NCBI GenBank assembly: GCA_001936135.1 | Contig: CP012817.1 | Coordinates: 2,418,001 to 2,482,000 of the forward strand | Length of the DNA stretch: 64,000 nt | Direction: 5' to 3' | DNA from: Saccharomycopsis fibuligera x Saccharomycopsis cf. fibuligera | Taxonomy: Eukaryota > Ascomycota > Saccharomycetes > Ascoideales > Saccharomycopsidaceae | Shown here: positions 49,556 to 59,160 of the stretch, piece by piece | How the letters are laid out: each line of letters starts with the position of its first letter | Position numbering within the stretch: the first letter of the stretch is position 1 | Notes under the pieces: generated by a model | Told to the model about the DNA's origin: nothing | Databases searched by the model: none | The model's input: the letters and a program-made list of their open reading frames with translations, nothing else | Program-made: the position numbers and the translations under genes

Positions 49556-52500
49556 ATGAGCGCAAATGTGCAGCCCAGATCCTCTTCTCCTACTCAAAGA
49601 TCATCATCTAATAGCAATAATATTAAATTCGAGCGTGCTCGACATGATGTCATTACCCAAACAGTGACAACGCCTTTGGAATCTAATCGAAGATCAAAGA
49701 GACAAATGGGCGAAGACTCCAGAAAGAAAAGAAAGAAAAGAACAATAGGTCATTTTGCGTGTGATTATAAAGGGTGTACCAAATCATTTACTAGAGCTGA
49801 ACATTTATCAAGGCACAAGCTAAATCATAACCCAGCAGTCATTTACAAATGTGGTTGGATTGGCTGTGATAAAACGTTTGTGCGATCTGATTTGAAAGAT
49901 AGGCACTTGAGAAGACACGCAGCAAGATTGAAAAAACAGGAAGAATTGAAGCAGTTGGAAATCAAGTCCAAAAAGAATTTGCTTTTTAAAGGAATGGGAA
50001 CTTTGACTTTCAATAATCTCAACCTAGACAACATAAAACCTTTAGCAGATTCGCAATCCTCCTCGATTAATTTGTCATCATCAAAACCAGTTTCTAACCT
50101 TAGTAGTGAAAAACTACCAAAAGAAAATGACAAAACTCTCTTTAATAGTGGCGCCTCGATGACTGTAATAAATTTAAAGTCTAGTGACGGGTCTAAGAAT
50201 TCGGGTGAAATATTGACTAGTGAGTCAGAAAGTGAGGAATCGAGTGATAGTAGTGAAGGTGAACAAAACAACTGGGAGAAACAGCAACAGCGGCATAATC
50301 AGCAACGACAGCAACAACCTCTTCTTTCAAATACAAACATTTCTGAAACTAATAACGGCTCTTTTGACGTTAATCATTTACCAACATCGCATAGCTCCCT
50401 GACGCTTGAACTGAAGCGGAGCGGTAGCTTGTTTGACAATAAAGTCATGTATCACTCCAAGCACCCAGAGAGTCAAAGTAAGCGTCAACAACAACAACAA
50501 AAATCACAACATCAAGAACTCTCACAGCAGCAACAAGCGAATGTCATATCAGTGCTGTCTGGAAATATTATGAACCCGCAAATGATATCATCATCATCTG
50601 CTACTGCTGCTACTGCTACTGCCGCTGCTGCTGCACAGCAAATAAATATCTCTAATAGTTTCAACTCAGTTTCACCTGATATCAACTCTACTATTGCAGC
50701 CGTACCATTGACTGCTAATTTATCCAATCAAAATCAAGCTCAACCATCAGGGATAGCGGTATCTAACTCACACAGCCTGTTCGATCTATTCAACAATGAC
50801 GGCCCAGTTCCTTCCAATGAATCTATACCCAAGCAGATTGATTTGAAAGCTTTTTCTAATATTCCCAACTCTCCTTCAGATATAACTTCCTGGATAGACT
50901 CCAATTTGATTTCAAATTTGAACGATGTAAATTTCAATGCATTTGATGGTCAAAATATGCTAAATTATGGTAATGACAATTCATTTTTTTTTGGTTTATC
51001 ACCTAATACTTATATCAATGACATTTTTAAGTCCATGATGCCTCAGCTTGTCAATAATGATGATCACCAAGAATACGCAATCAGCACCGAAACAGTAACC
51101 AGGCTAGTTTTGGCAGTGCCTGCATTAGCTGAAAATCCGGACGCTAATGTTGCGGCATTCCAAAGATGTTTGCAAATTTATTGGCAGCTTTTTCACGTCC
51201 AGTTTCCCTTTTTGCATCGGCCATCATTTGTAGCAAATGATGCTCCAGCACTATTGCTACTTTCAATGATAATGCTTGGTGCTGGTTTGGTATCTTCAAC
51301 TGGAAGAAACGAATACGAATATGTAACTCATCCGAGAAATTTGGCGGATACCATTTGTGTGCCGCTTAGATGGAGATTATTTGAGCTGGGTGATTTTGAA
51401 GTTCCGGTAAAAACTTGGGTTATCCAAAGTCTTTTAATCTTGGAGTATTATGAAAAATTTTTTACGTCAAGGAATTTACACGAAAGAACATATGTTCATC
51501 ATGGTGCTATTATCCAATTACTACGCAGAAGTCCAACTTTAGGAGGCAATCCCATGAAAACAAATCATGGTGACGTACAAGAAGATGTCACTGATGAACA
51601 CTTGATTCATGAAAGTGAAGACTTTACCGGAAAAAGTGAAGTAGAAAAAAGAAGAATACTTTGGAATAAATGGATAGACTTTGAATCTTTGAAAAGAACA
51701 ACTTTGATGGCATTTTATATCGACTCAACTCACTCTGTCATTTTTGGCCATTTAGGTATATTATATGCTCATCAGATACAGGTTCAAATGCCTTGCGATG
51801 ATGACCTATGGGAATCCAATGGTTATAATTTTGATTTACCATCAGCAGATTTGAAACCACGACCTTTTTTACAAGAACTTAGAAGTTTGTTGAAGAGTCA
51901 GCCTGTGAGGACAGGGGTGTTTGGTAAGCGAATATTAATGTCTGGATTGTTGGCAATAATTTTCCAGCTTCAACAAAGGGATTTACAAACATCTGCCTTG
52001 GGCTGGGAAAAGGGAAAAGAAGACTCTTGGAAAGAATACTTTAGTTACATCTTGGATTATTTAACTCACGATTGCGTTTATGGCTGCTGTGACACAAAAT
52101 CTGCGGTGCTTATCAGCCCCGGTGAAGAAGAAAATTTAGCAGAGCCGAGTGGCGAAAATAGTTTGAAGTCATATTTTGCGAAAAACGATACGAGATGTAA
52201 ATACCCTGCATATCACATTGCTCAAATTATAATGAGAATCAGTCATTACGATTTAGTTATCTTTGCTGGTGCTCCGTGGAGAATGAACGTTCCACCTAAA
52301 AGTACTGATTATGAATTAGTGAAGTCACGAGTTGAGAATTGGGCTAATAGCACATCAGGTAAACTTACTGTGCTTCATGCCCTATTGTACTTGTTTGAAA
52401 TGTTCCTAACCCCACAAAATTTCAATTATGATAAATTGAAGCCAGCATTGAAAAATTATAAATATGAATGTTTAAATGATCCGATTGTTGAAAGGTCATA

Positions 52501-52924
52501 TGCAATGTATATTGCTACTCTTGCAGTATGGGCATATTGCTTTACTGTTGAGGGCCCGGAATCTAATATTTTAGCCAATGCAAACGAGCAAAGACTCCCA
52601 ACAAACACGAATTTTATTCCTGAAGCAGAAGACGGGTATTCTTTCCTCAGAAGGATAAGAAATGAACTTTCTTCAAGAACCAATACGGTGCTTCATAGTA
52701 TTCCTGCAAGCGATGCGTTCAGCTTTCATCGCATCACTTTAATACAGGCCAATTTCTTACCCCAAATAAAGAATAAGAAAAACATTACTGGCTTGCTACG
52801 AGTGGTAGGGGTTTCTTTGGGGAAGAGCAATTGGCATTTGGCTAGAGAATTTTCTCTGCTTTTCAAACATTGTGCGGAACGAAGTCTTGGTCTGCCGGTT
52901 GTTCATTGTTATGACTATGCGTAA
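49556..52924 (+). CDS. C2H2 zinc-finger transcription factor with fungal-trans domain
   Basis: A 1,122-residue regulator. Two classical C2H2 fingers lie at residues 69-91 (reading helix TRAEHLSRH) and 99-121 (VRSDLKDRH), both CX4CX12HX3H, directly after a basic nuclear-localisation-like stretch (KKRKKRT). A Ser/Gln/Asn-rich activation-type region spans about 150-500. The C-terminal half (about 530-850) resembles the fungal-specific transcription factor domain: LQIYWQLFHVQFPFLHRPSF, then RLFELGDF and the NKWIDFESLKRT region. This C2H2 plus fungal-trans layout occurs in Rsf2/Tda9-like and Klf1-like factors. I cannot name the orthologue or its targets. Confidence 0.85.
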   Translation: MSANVQPRSSSPTQRSSSNSNNIKFERARHDVITQTVTTPLESNRRSKRQMGEDSRKKRKKRTIGHFACDYKGCTKSFTRAEHLSRHKLNHNPAVIYKCGWIGCDKTFVRSDLKDRHLRRHAARLKKQEELKQLEIKSKKNLLFKGMGTLTFNNLNLDNIKPLADSQSSSINLSSSKPVSNLSSEKLPKENDKTLFNSGASMTVINLKSSDGSKNSGEILTSESESEESSDSSEGEQNNWEKQQQRHNQQRQQQPLLSNTNISETNNGSFDVNHLPTSHSSLTLELKRSGSLFDNKVMYHSKHPESQSKRQQQQQKSQHQELSQQQQANVISVLSGNIMNPQMISSSSATAATATAAAAAQQINISNSFNSVSPDINSTIAAVPLTANLSNQNQAQPSGIAVSNSHSLFDLFNNDGPVPSNESIPKQIDLKAFSNIPNSPSDITSWIDSNLISNLNDVNFNAFDGQNMLNYGNDNSFFFGLSPNTYINDIFKSMMPQLVNNDDHQEYAISTETVTRLVLAVPALAENPDANVAAFQRCLQIYWQLFHVQFPFLHRPSFVANDAPALLLLSMIMLGAGLVSSTGRNEYEYVTHPRNLADTICVPLRWRLFELGDFEVPVKTWVIQSLLILEYYEKFFTSRNLHERTYVHHGAIIQLLRRSPTLGGNPMKTNHGDVQEDVTDEHLIHESEDFTGKSEVEKRRILWNKWIDFESLKRTTLMAFYIDSTHSVIFGHLGILYAHQIQVQMPCDDDLWESNGYNFDLPSADLKPRPFLQELRSLLKSQPVRTGVFGKRILMSGLLAIIFQLQQRDLQTSALGWEKGKEDSWKEYFSYILDYLTHDCVYGCCDTKSAVLISPGEEENLAEPSGENSLKSYFAKNDTRCKYPAYHIAQIIMRISHYDLVIFAGAPWRMNVPPKSTDYELVKSRVENWANSTSGKLTVLHALLYLFEMFLTPQNFNYDKLKPALKNYKYECLNDPIVERSYAMYIATLAVWAYCFTVEGPESNILANANEQRLPTNTNFIPEAEDGYSFLRRIRNELSSRTNTVLHSIPASDAFSFHRITLIQANFLPQIKNKKNITGLLRVVGVSLGKSNWHLAREFSLLFKHCAERSLGLPVVHCYDYA

Positions 52925-53765
52925 TTTGATAATTTGTTTATGATTTTATCTATTTACTTAATAATTGTTTGTACGTTCATATTTTTTTGTGACTTTAACT
53001 CAAAACGGTAGATTAAAATATAAGTCTTAATGGTAAACTATTGTTTGGAAGTTTCAAAATATTAGAATTTCCAAAGTGATTGTGTGCAAATGAGTAAGTC
53101 TTTTTGATTGCCTTGCCTCTTACCAAGTCGTATGCCGAATTGTTATACTTTAATTATGATATCAGCGTAGTTCAATGATTAAAAAAACGAAATAATATAC
53201 ATACTATATTATACTGTAGACAGAAAATAACCGTCATTGAGATTGCTCAAGACTGCGTGTTCACCAAGAGTTCACTTAGAGTCTTCAGTCGACCAAAAAC
53301 TCCTGTAAAAAAAATAACCGGACTTACATTTGTTCTAAAAAAATACAGAGAATGAAAAGGTAATTAAGAACTGTAAACGCAATTTAAATGCAAATCATGT
53401 CATTAATTTACCAACCTACAGAAAAGGTTTAGTAAATGAAGTTGAAAAAAGTTTTCATAGTAAAAAAAAAAAAATCTCAGTAGCAAAAATAGAACTGAAA
53501 GGCAAGAAGATTACATTAACATGTGCCTGCAGTTTCTGAACAATCATTGCTTAAGAAACAAATAAATGGAAAAAAAAAAAAAATACAAAAGTAAGACACC
53601 AATAGAAAGGAAAAAGGAATTTAATTTAAAAACAAAAAAAAAAAAAAAGGAATAGCAACAAACCAAATGCATATCATGTATCATACACATCAAATACCCA
53701 TAGTGAAAGTAAAATGCAATTGCACATTAATGCAGTAAATAACAGATAAAAAAAAAGTAGTATAA
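52925..53765. other. Convergent intergenic region
   Basis: 841 bases between the zinc-finger gene and LNP1, with A-rich runs at about 53460-53475 and 53570-53650. No gene or RNA recognised. Confidence 0.5.
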
Positions 53766-54944
53766 TCATAATGATGATTCAATACTTTGATTGGAGCCCA
53801 CTGGACTAATACTTGTATCACCACCAATCAGACTAATAGTATCTACGCTTCTATCCGCTTTATTATGACCTCTTTTCGCATTATTGGGGCTCAATAAAGT
53901 ATTATTAGAAGGAGTAGGCAGTTTTAGCTGCTGTTGTCGCTGCTGTTCAGTGAAGCTTCCATTTGTCGGGATACTAATGTTCGAAATGTTTCCTGCATCA
54001 GGATTATTCAACGTACCGCATTTGAAACATCTATATTTGACCTTGTTTGGTAAAAATCTAGGAGGAGCAAGTCCATTATGAGTGAAACAATTGATACAAA
54101 CTAATGCATAGCGATTATTTGGAGAAAGTTCATCAGCACCAACCAAAATATCAAAAAATTTGGTCAAAATTGATTTTTTTTCAGAATCTGGTACGTAGAT
54201 ACCAGTACGGATTTGTTGTCTTTTTAAACGAAGTTTTTCACGTTCTTGGTACTTCTCTTCGATATTTTTCAACTCAAGTTCATCATCGTATTCGTCTTCA
54301 TTATTTTTGTTGTTTAAATGGTTTGTGCTATTGCTATTTATGGAGTTATTGCCTATTAGCTCGTCATCACTTTCGTCAAAACATACATCATCTATATTAG
54401 CATTGCTAGTATTGAGACTAGTGTTACTATCAAATGGAATTCTGCTAGGAGAATTTCTCCCGGGCAGCTCATTTTCATTGATTTCAGCACCAAAATCCAG
54501 CACACTATATTTCTGCAACAAACTTCTAGTCTTGTTGAAGTTTGTTTTCGTTTTGAGATCTTTAATCTTCTGTTGATGTTGTTGTTTGTAAAATTTTACT
54601 TTTTTCAAATAGTATCTTAATATTTTGTCATTGTAGAGAAGCAAAAACTGATTAGAGAGATATATCAATACCGGCAACACAAGGGCAGCTACCAGATAAT
54701 ATAGACTATATGGGGTTTTCAAAGAGCTATATTGTTGATAGTACACGAAATAAACTAAGTAGGCCGCGTATGTTACTATCAGCCATAATATGAACTCGGT
54801 TCTGAACGTTTTGGCGTTGCGTTTGAATGAGATGAGCCGCTTTTCGGTGATGTTGATCTTGCGAAGAATTTCGTTTAAGTCTTTTTCGAAAGTCAACGGA
54901 TTGAACTCATTGTTCGATTTGAAAATGATTGAGTATAGACCCAT
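53766..54944 (-). CDS. LNP1: ER tubule-junction protein lunapark
   Basis: A 392-residue lunapark, which stabilises three-way junctions of the tubular ER. Two adjacent hydrophobic segments (about 55-105) form a hairpin, flanked by coiled-coil stretches. The C-terminal zinc ribbon is clear: CINC and, after about 20 residues, CFKC, with the family's LVGADELSPNNRYALVC block. The frame is open 39 codons further upstream to an ATG at 55061, but that extension is a Lys-rich translation of an A-tract. MGLYSIIF at 54942-54944 matches the start of family members, so I use it. The linker carries acidic and Asn-rich stretches. Confidence 0.92.
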   Translation of the reverse strand: MGLYSIIFKSNNEFNPLTFEKDLNEILRKINITEKRLISFKRNAKTFRTEFILWLIVTYAAYLVYFVYYQQYSSLKTPYSLYYLVAALVLPVLIYLSNQFLLLYNDKILRYYLKKVKFYKQQHQQKIKDLKTKTNFNKTRSLLQKYSVLDFGAEINENELPGRNSPSRIPFDSNTSLNTSNANIDDVCFDESDDELIGNNSINSNSTNHLNNKNNEDEYDDELELKNIEEKYQEREKLRLKRQQIRTGIYVPDSEKKSILTKFFDILVGADELSPNNRYALVCINCFTHNGLAPPRFLPNKVKYRCFKCGTLNNPDAGNISNISIPTNGSFTEQQRQQQLKLPTPSNNTLLSPNNAKRGHNKADRSVDTISLIGGDTSISPVGSNQSIESSL

Positions 54945-55556
54945 GATTGCGCTTTTATGCTTATGCCTTTTTTTTATTTTTTTTTTTTTTTTTACTTTTT
55001 GATTAAATGGAAGTCTCAGCAATTCAGCTATTTTCCTGTTTGTGTTTATATTTTGTGGCACTAATTAATTACAAATATGTGAAACTGATTGTGGAGGAAA
55101 AGAAAAAAAAAAAAGACAAAGATGCAGCAAGATGTATCTGTAATTATTAATAACAGAAAAGCCTGCAATCACAAGTAGAAGTGTCAATTCCCTGTGGTGC
55201 CACTTGAGGAAATAGATACATACAGGCTGAACTGATTGATGCTCATCGACAGAGTACAGCTGTCGGTTGCAATATTTTAATTTTTTTTATTTTTATTTTT
55301 ATTTTTTCTTTCGCTGCTTTTTCGGCAGCCTGCATCACATGCAGCCTGCAGTACTAATCAAACTAACGCCGAGTGATGATGACTCAAGCTTCACGTTTAA
55401 ATTCAATCGGATTTTCAACTTTTTTACTTTGAACCAGATTTTGACTGCTGCGCTCACAAGACCTCCGAAGCAGATATATAAGTTGCCATTTCCCTTAGAT
55501 ACACAATTTGCAAGGATCAAGTTCTTTTGTGTTCTCTCCAATCAAGATATTACATT
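54945..55556. promoter_or_regulatory. Divergent promoter LNP1 / STR2 with Gcn4-type site
   Basis: 612 bases containing ATGACTCAA at 55379-55387, an 8/9 match to the Gcn4 consensus ATGACTCAT, about 175 bases before the STR2 ATG. A CTGTGG near 55193 weakly resembles the Met31/32 core. CAGCCTGCA occurs twice at about 55326 and 55342. Confidence 0.45.
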
Positions 55557-57248
55557 ATGTACCAACCTAGTCAGATCATTGGGGAACCGATTCCTAATAA
55601 CACGGAGCATGCGGTGTCTGTCACTTTGCCAACCTGGGAAGCAATTGTAGGCTACGAAGAAGGTGATCAAAATATTGTTGGCAGGATGAAGACAGGATAT
55701 CCGCGCTTCTTCATCCATAAGTCCATTCAAGAACTCGTTGCATATCTTACTGACGAATATGGTCGTAAAGGTATTGAAAACCTTTTTGTTTATCCATCTT
55801 ATACCGTTGCTCAGCGATGCAAATCATACATGATCCAGCGGATTCAAAAATTGGAGTACGGTGATAAAGATTTCAAAAAAATTAGAATTGTCAGATTAAG
55901 CACTATTGAACCGAGAAACGATGGGGAAAAGAATTATAGAATCCAACTTACCCTTGGGCTTGTGTTTTTCCCAACAAAATATTTCAAGTACTGCAAGGAA
56001 TTTTGGCAACATTCTGGTGAAGGTATCAGTTCTCGATTAGCAGAATACTGTCTTCATGAATTCAAGTTTGAAAAATTGCTCAAACAAAGACAGTTGAGTG
56101 GATTAGACAGTTTGAGCGAAACTGAAGAGGACAAACAGTTCGTTGAAGAAAAATTTGGCAGAAATTTGAATTTTGCTGAAGCAGATCATGCCAATTTGAT
56201 TATCCGCAAAAGAATTATTAACGAAGTGCAACGTAACAATGATGACGACAAAAATGTGGTAATTGGTAAGGAAGATGATGTGTATTTGTATCCAAGCGGG
56301 ATGTCTAGTATTTACAATGTGCACAACATATGGTTGGAAACTTTACCTAATCATAAGACTGTAGTGTTTGGGTTTCCATACGTTGATACATTGTCAATTA
56401 CCAGTAAGTTTGGCCCTGGGTTGATCCATTTAGGTAATGGCTCTGATGAAGAATTGGATAGATTGGAAAGCAGTTTGAGCAAAGGGGAAAAAATCCTCGG
56501 GGTTATTACTGAAGTGCCTTCAAATCCACTATTGAAGACTCCAAATTTGAAAAAATTGAGAGAAATTGCTGATAAGTTTGGGTTCCCAGTGGCAGTGGAT
56601 GAAACTATTGGCAATTGTCTTAACATTAGACCATATAAGTATGCTGATGTTCTATGTTCATCATTGACCAAGATTTTCTCGGGTGATTCCAATGTGTTAG
56701 GTGGCTGCGTTGTGCTCAATAAAGGGTCTAAATTTTACAGTACCATGAAAGGATGGTTGGATGTGAAGTATTTGAATCATTTCTGGAAAGAGGATTGTCT
56801 TTATTTGGAAAGGAATTCAAGAGATTTTGTTAACAGAAATAACAAGACAAACTATAATGCAGAACAAGTGTTAAAATTGTTTGAAAAATATCAGGCTAAG
56901 GGATACGTCACCAAAATTTATTATCCCAAAGTGGCAGAGACCCGTGCTAACTACGAAAATATTAAGACTAAAGAAGGTGGTTATGGTGGATTGATTTCAG
57001 TGTTGTTTTCGCAACATCGCTACGCTCACCGATTCTACAACGCGGTGTTGTTATCTAAGGGACCAAGTTTAGGCACTAATTTTACTTTGATTTGTCCATA
57101 CAGCGTGTTAGTGCATTACAATGAGCTACCAGAGGTTGCAAAATGGGGGATCCACGAAGATTTGATCAGAATCAGTGTTGGACTTGAACCAACTGAAGAA
57201 TTGATTGCTTCATTTGAAAATGCCATTCTCACTGCGATTGAGGACTGA
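55557..57248 (+). CDS. STR2: Cystathionine gamma-synthase
   Basis: A 563-residue PLP enzyme of the Str2 type, converting O-acetylhomoserine (or succinylhomoserine) and cysteine to cystathionine on the way to homocysteine. The N-terminal region IIGEPIPNNTEHAVSVTLPTWEAIVGYEEG and the TGYPRFFIHKSIQEL block are characteristic of fungal Str2. The PLP lysine is in SLTKIFSGDSNVLGG. The conserved ATG is 55557 (MYQPSQ); ten further codons upstream are open but begin with TTG. I saw no CTG codon. A Gcn4-type site lies in the promoter. Confidence 0.95.
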   Translation: MYQPSQIIGEPIPNNTEHAVSVTLPTWEAIVGYEEGDQNIVGRMKTGYPRFFIHKSIQELVAYLTDEYGRKGIENLFVYPSYTVAQRCKSYMIQRIQKLEYGDKDFKKIRIVRLSTIEPRNDGEKNYRIQLTLGLVFFPTKYFKYCKEFWQHSGEGISSRLAEYCLHEFKFEKLLKQRQLSGLDSLSETEEDKQFVEEKFGRNLNFAEADHANLIIRKRIINEVQRNNDDDKNVVIGKEDDVYLYPSGMSSIYNVHNIWLETLPNHKTVVFGFPYVDTLSITSKFGPGLIHLGNGSDEELDRLESSLSKGEKILGVITEVPSNPLLKTPNLKKLREIADKFGFPVAVDETIGNCLNIRPYKYADVLCSSLTKIFSGDSNVLGGCVVLNKGSKFYSTMKGWLDVKYLNHFWKEDCLYLERNSRDFVNRNNKTNYNAEQVLKLFEKYQAKGYVTKIYYPKVAETRANYENIKTKEGGYGGLISVLFSQHRYAHRFYNAVLLSKGPSLGTNFTLICPYSVLVHYNELPEVAKWGIHEDLIRISVGLEPTEELIASFENAILTAIED

Positions 57249-57683
57249 TGAGCTGGTTGATATGTTAGCATAGTACTTTTATCTCTATTTTTGTTGAGTC
57301 AATCTTTTTTCTTTCTTTCTCGCTTTAGCATATAGTACATTGCAACTCAGTGATACACAAGTTTGTAGTTAATAAAAAGTTAAAAATAAATAATTAGCGC
57401 ATAAAAAAATATTCATTTATTCATAAGAGTAGAATATTGAGAGGCAAAAATTACCAAATGTAAGCATATGATGCATTCACTTTTTTCTTTAGCTTTCCAG
57501 TTGCGGCATAAACTTCAATTGAGAAACATGTTTCATTATTACTTAAGGGGATAACACATGAAGCGTTGTTGACTTATGAATCATTCACCTCATTTTCATG
57601 TTTTTTTTTGAGTATCAAACTTTTTGCATTGTCATAAAATTTGGCGAATGTTTTCAGGGATGACAGTAGCAAGCAGAAGAAGC
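57249..57683. other. Convergent intergenic region
   Basis: Spacer between the 3' ends of STR2 and ATP18, AT-rich. Nothing else seen. Confidence 0.5.
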
Positions 57684-57863
57684 TTAGTGTTTAATTTCAA
57701 CAACCTTTTCACCTCTAGCAAATCTTGGATTTCTTGGGTCGTTGATGAATTCTTCAGAAGCAGCGGAAGCAGAAGCAGCTTTGCTGATCAAGTAGTAGGT
57801 GACAGCACCACCAACAAAGAATGGCCAGTATGGCTTCAAGATAGGAGTTGGGAATCTTTGCAT
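57684..57863 (-). CDS. ATP18: Mitochondrial ATP synthase subunit i/j (Atp18)
   Basis: A 59-residue small membrane subunit of F1Fo-ATP synthase, in the Fo dimer interface region. The sequence opens MQRFPTPILKPYWPFF and contains EEFINDPRNPRFARG, nearly identical to S. cerevisiae Atp18 (59 residues), with one transmembrane span between. The frame extends nine codons upstream to another ATG (57890), but the family start and identical length favour 57863. Confidence 0.96.
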   Translation of the reverse strand: MQRFPTPILKPYWPFFVGGAVTYYLISKAASASAASEEFINDPRNPRFARGEKVVEIKH

Positions 57864-58264
57864 TGTGACAGGTGAGTTTTTGTTAAACAAAGTGAGTTGT
57901 TTGTTGTAATAGGATATACTAGTTCAACAAGCAGCAAGACAGAGTGTGTCAGAGGTGCTGTTTAACAAGAACTTGAGATTCGGTTGTCAGTTTAGAAAAG
58001 TTTTGGGAGATAGACGGCAGCATCTTGGGCCCGGGGGACACCCGGCCTACAAAGTCTGAGGCTCTGAGCAAATCACAGGCCCTGTTTTTTCAAGTCACCT
58101 GATACCAGCAGTTAGTGACTCAGCAATAAGGTAATTTCGGGAAGAATGTTTGTTAGCAATTATGAGGTGTCTCTAATTTTGAGAAAGCACTGCCGCATTT
58201 AATAAAGCTGGATGAAGCAGAATTATGCATTATAAAGTATAAATCTGCATTAATCGGCAACTGA

Positions 58265-58560
58265 ACGTGCTAGTCACACAGATGGAAATGCTTCCTATTG
58301 CGGGCGACGTTGCGGTGCCGCGGGCTGCGGATGCCGGCAGCGGCCACTAAAAACAGTTTCTGAGCGCGCTGTTTCCGGAGATTGCAATTGTCGATTAAAG
58401 ATTGTGCGCGGTGCTGAGGGTGTTAAACAGATGGATTGTCGACTGCCGGCTGTACTTACTGTAAAATAATCAGAATAATCAGTGCCATCAACGTAACTAG
58501 AGTAATTATCAGCATTACGCACACCAAGCCACTTGCGGGCGCTGTGTGGGATAGCGGCGC
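58265..58560. other. GC-rich stretch with CGG/CCG triplets
   Basis: Distinctly GC-rich compared with its surroundings, with many CGG/CCG/GCGC motifs such as GCCGCGGGCTGCGGATGCC. It could be a cluster of zinc-cluster factor sites or a non-coding RNA. Confidence 0.3.
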
Positions 58561-59070
58561 ATATATACGCTATAGCATCTTTGAAGTTCAGCTTCGGTTG
58601 CTGCTATACAACTATGGATTATAGCTGTAGTTGGCTGTGATGTGATCAAACATTGTAACAGAATTTGTAGAAAAACAGCGTCAATAATAACCGCTAAGCT
58701 TAGCGCCAACTCCAACAGTCCAAGACGTTCGTATGCTCCAACCTCAAACACCGTCTCATGGACCAAATACAGTGAAATTCTATTAATCAGCACTGGATAG
58801 GTTTTAGCTTCCGGCTCCCGCTATCCGTGAGGATGGAGCTCTATTGTCTTTTTTTTCCCTCTTTTGCTTTTCTTTTGCTGGCTTTTTATTTTTTATTTTT
58901 CTTGTTTTAGGTTTCTCTCTATTTTTTTTTTTTTTTTTTATTTCTCTCTCTCTCGCTTTGTTTCTTTTTCTACGCTGCTATTCATCAATTATAAAACTGT
59001 TTGCTTCCCTATTCATCTGACACATTTATTCTCATCCACATCATCCTACTTCATTTGCTTTGCATTATAC

Positions 59071-59088
59071 ACACACACACACACACAC
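59071..59088. repeat. (CA)n microsatellite
   Basis: About nine CA units in the probable 5' leader region of the flippase gene. Confidence 0.8.
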
Positions 59089-59160
59089 GTATCACTCAAC
59101 TAGTTTGGGAAGCATTCAAGTTCCCGTATTTTTTCCCTAGCATAAATAAAGCTTCCCTTT

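Larger units (their letters stand above)
57864..59160. other. 1.3-kb divergent region ATP18 / flippase
   Basis: Contains a GC-rich stretch at about 58265-58560, a TGACTCA near 58107, T-rich tracts (58921-58939) and a CA repeat (59071-59088) close to the flippase start. No gene called. Confidence 0.5.

Noticed and set aside
54945-55061. 39-residue N-terminal extension of LNP1
   Set aside because: Encoded largely by an A tract (poly-Lys); the family N-terminus starts at 54944.
57864-57890. Nine-residue N-terminal extension of ATP18
   Set aside because: Starting at 57863 gives exactly the 59-residue family length and the conserved MxRFPTPIL start.
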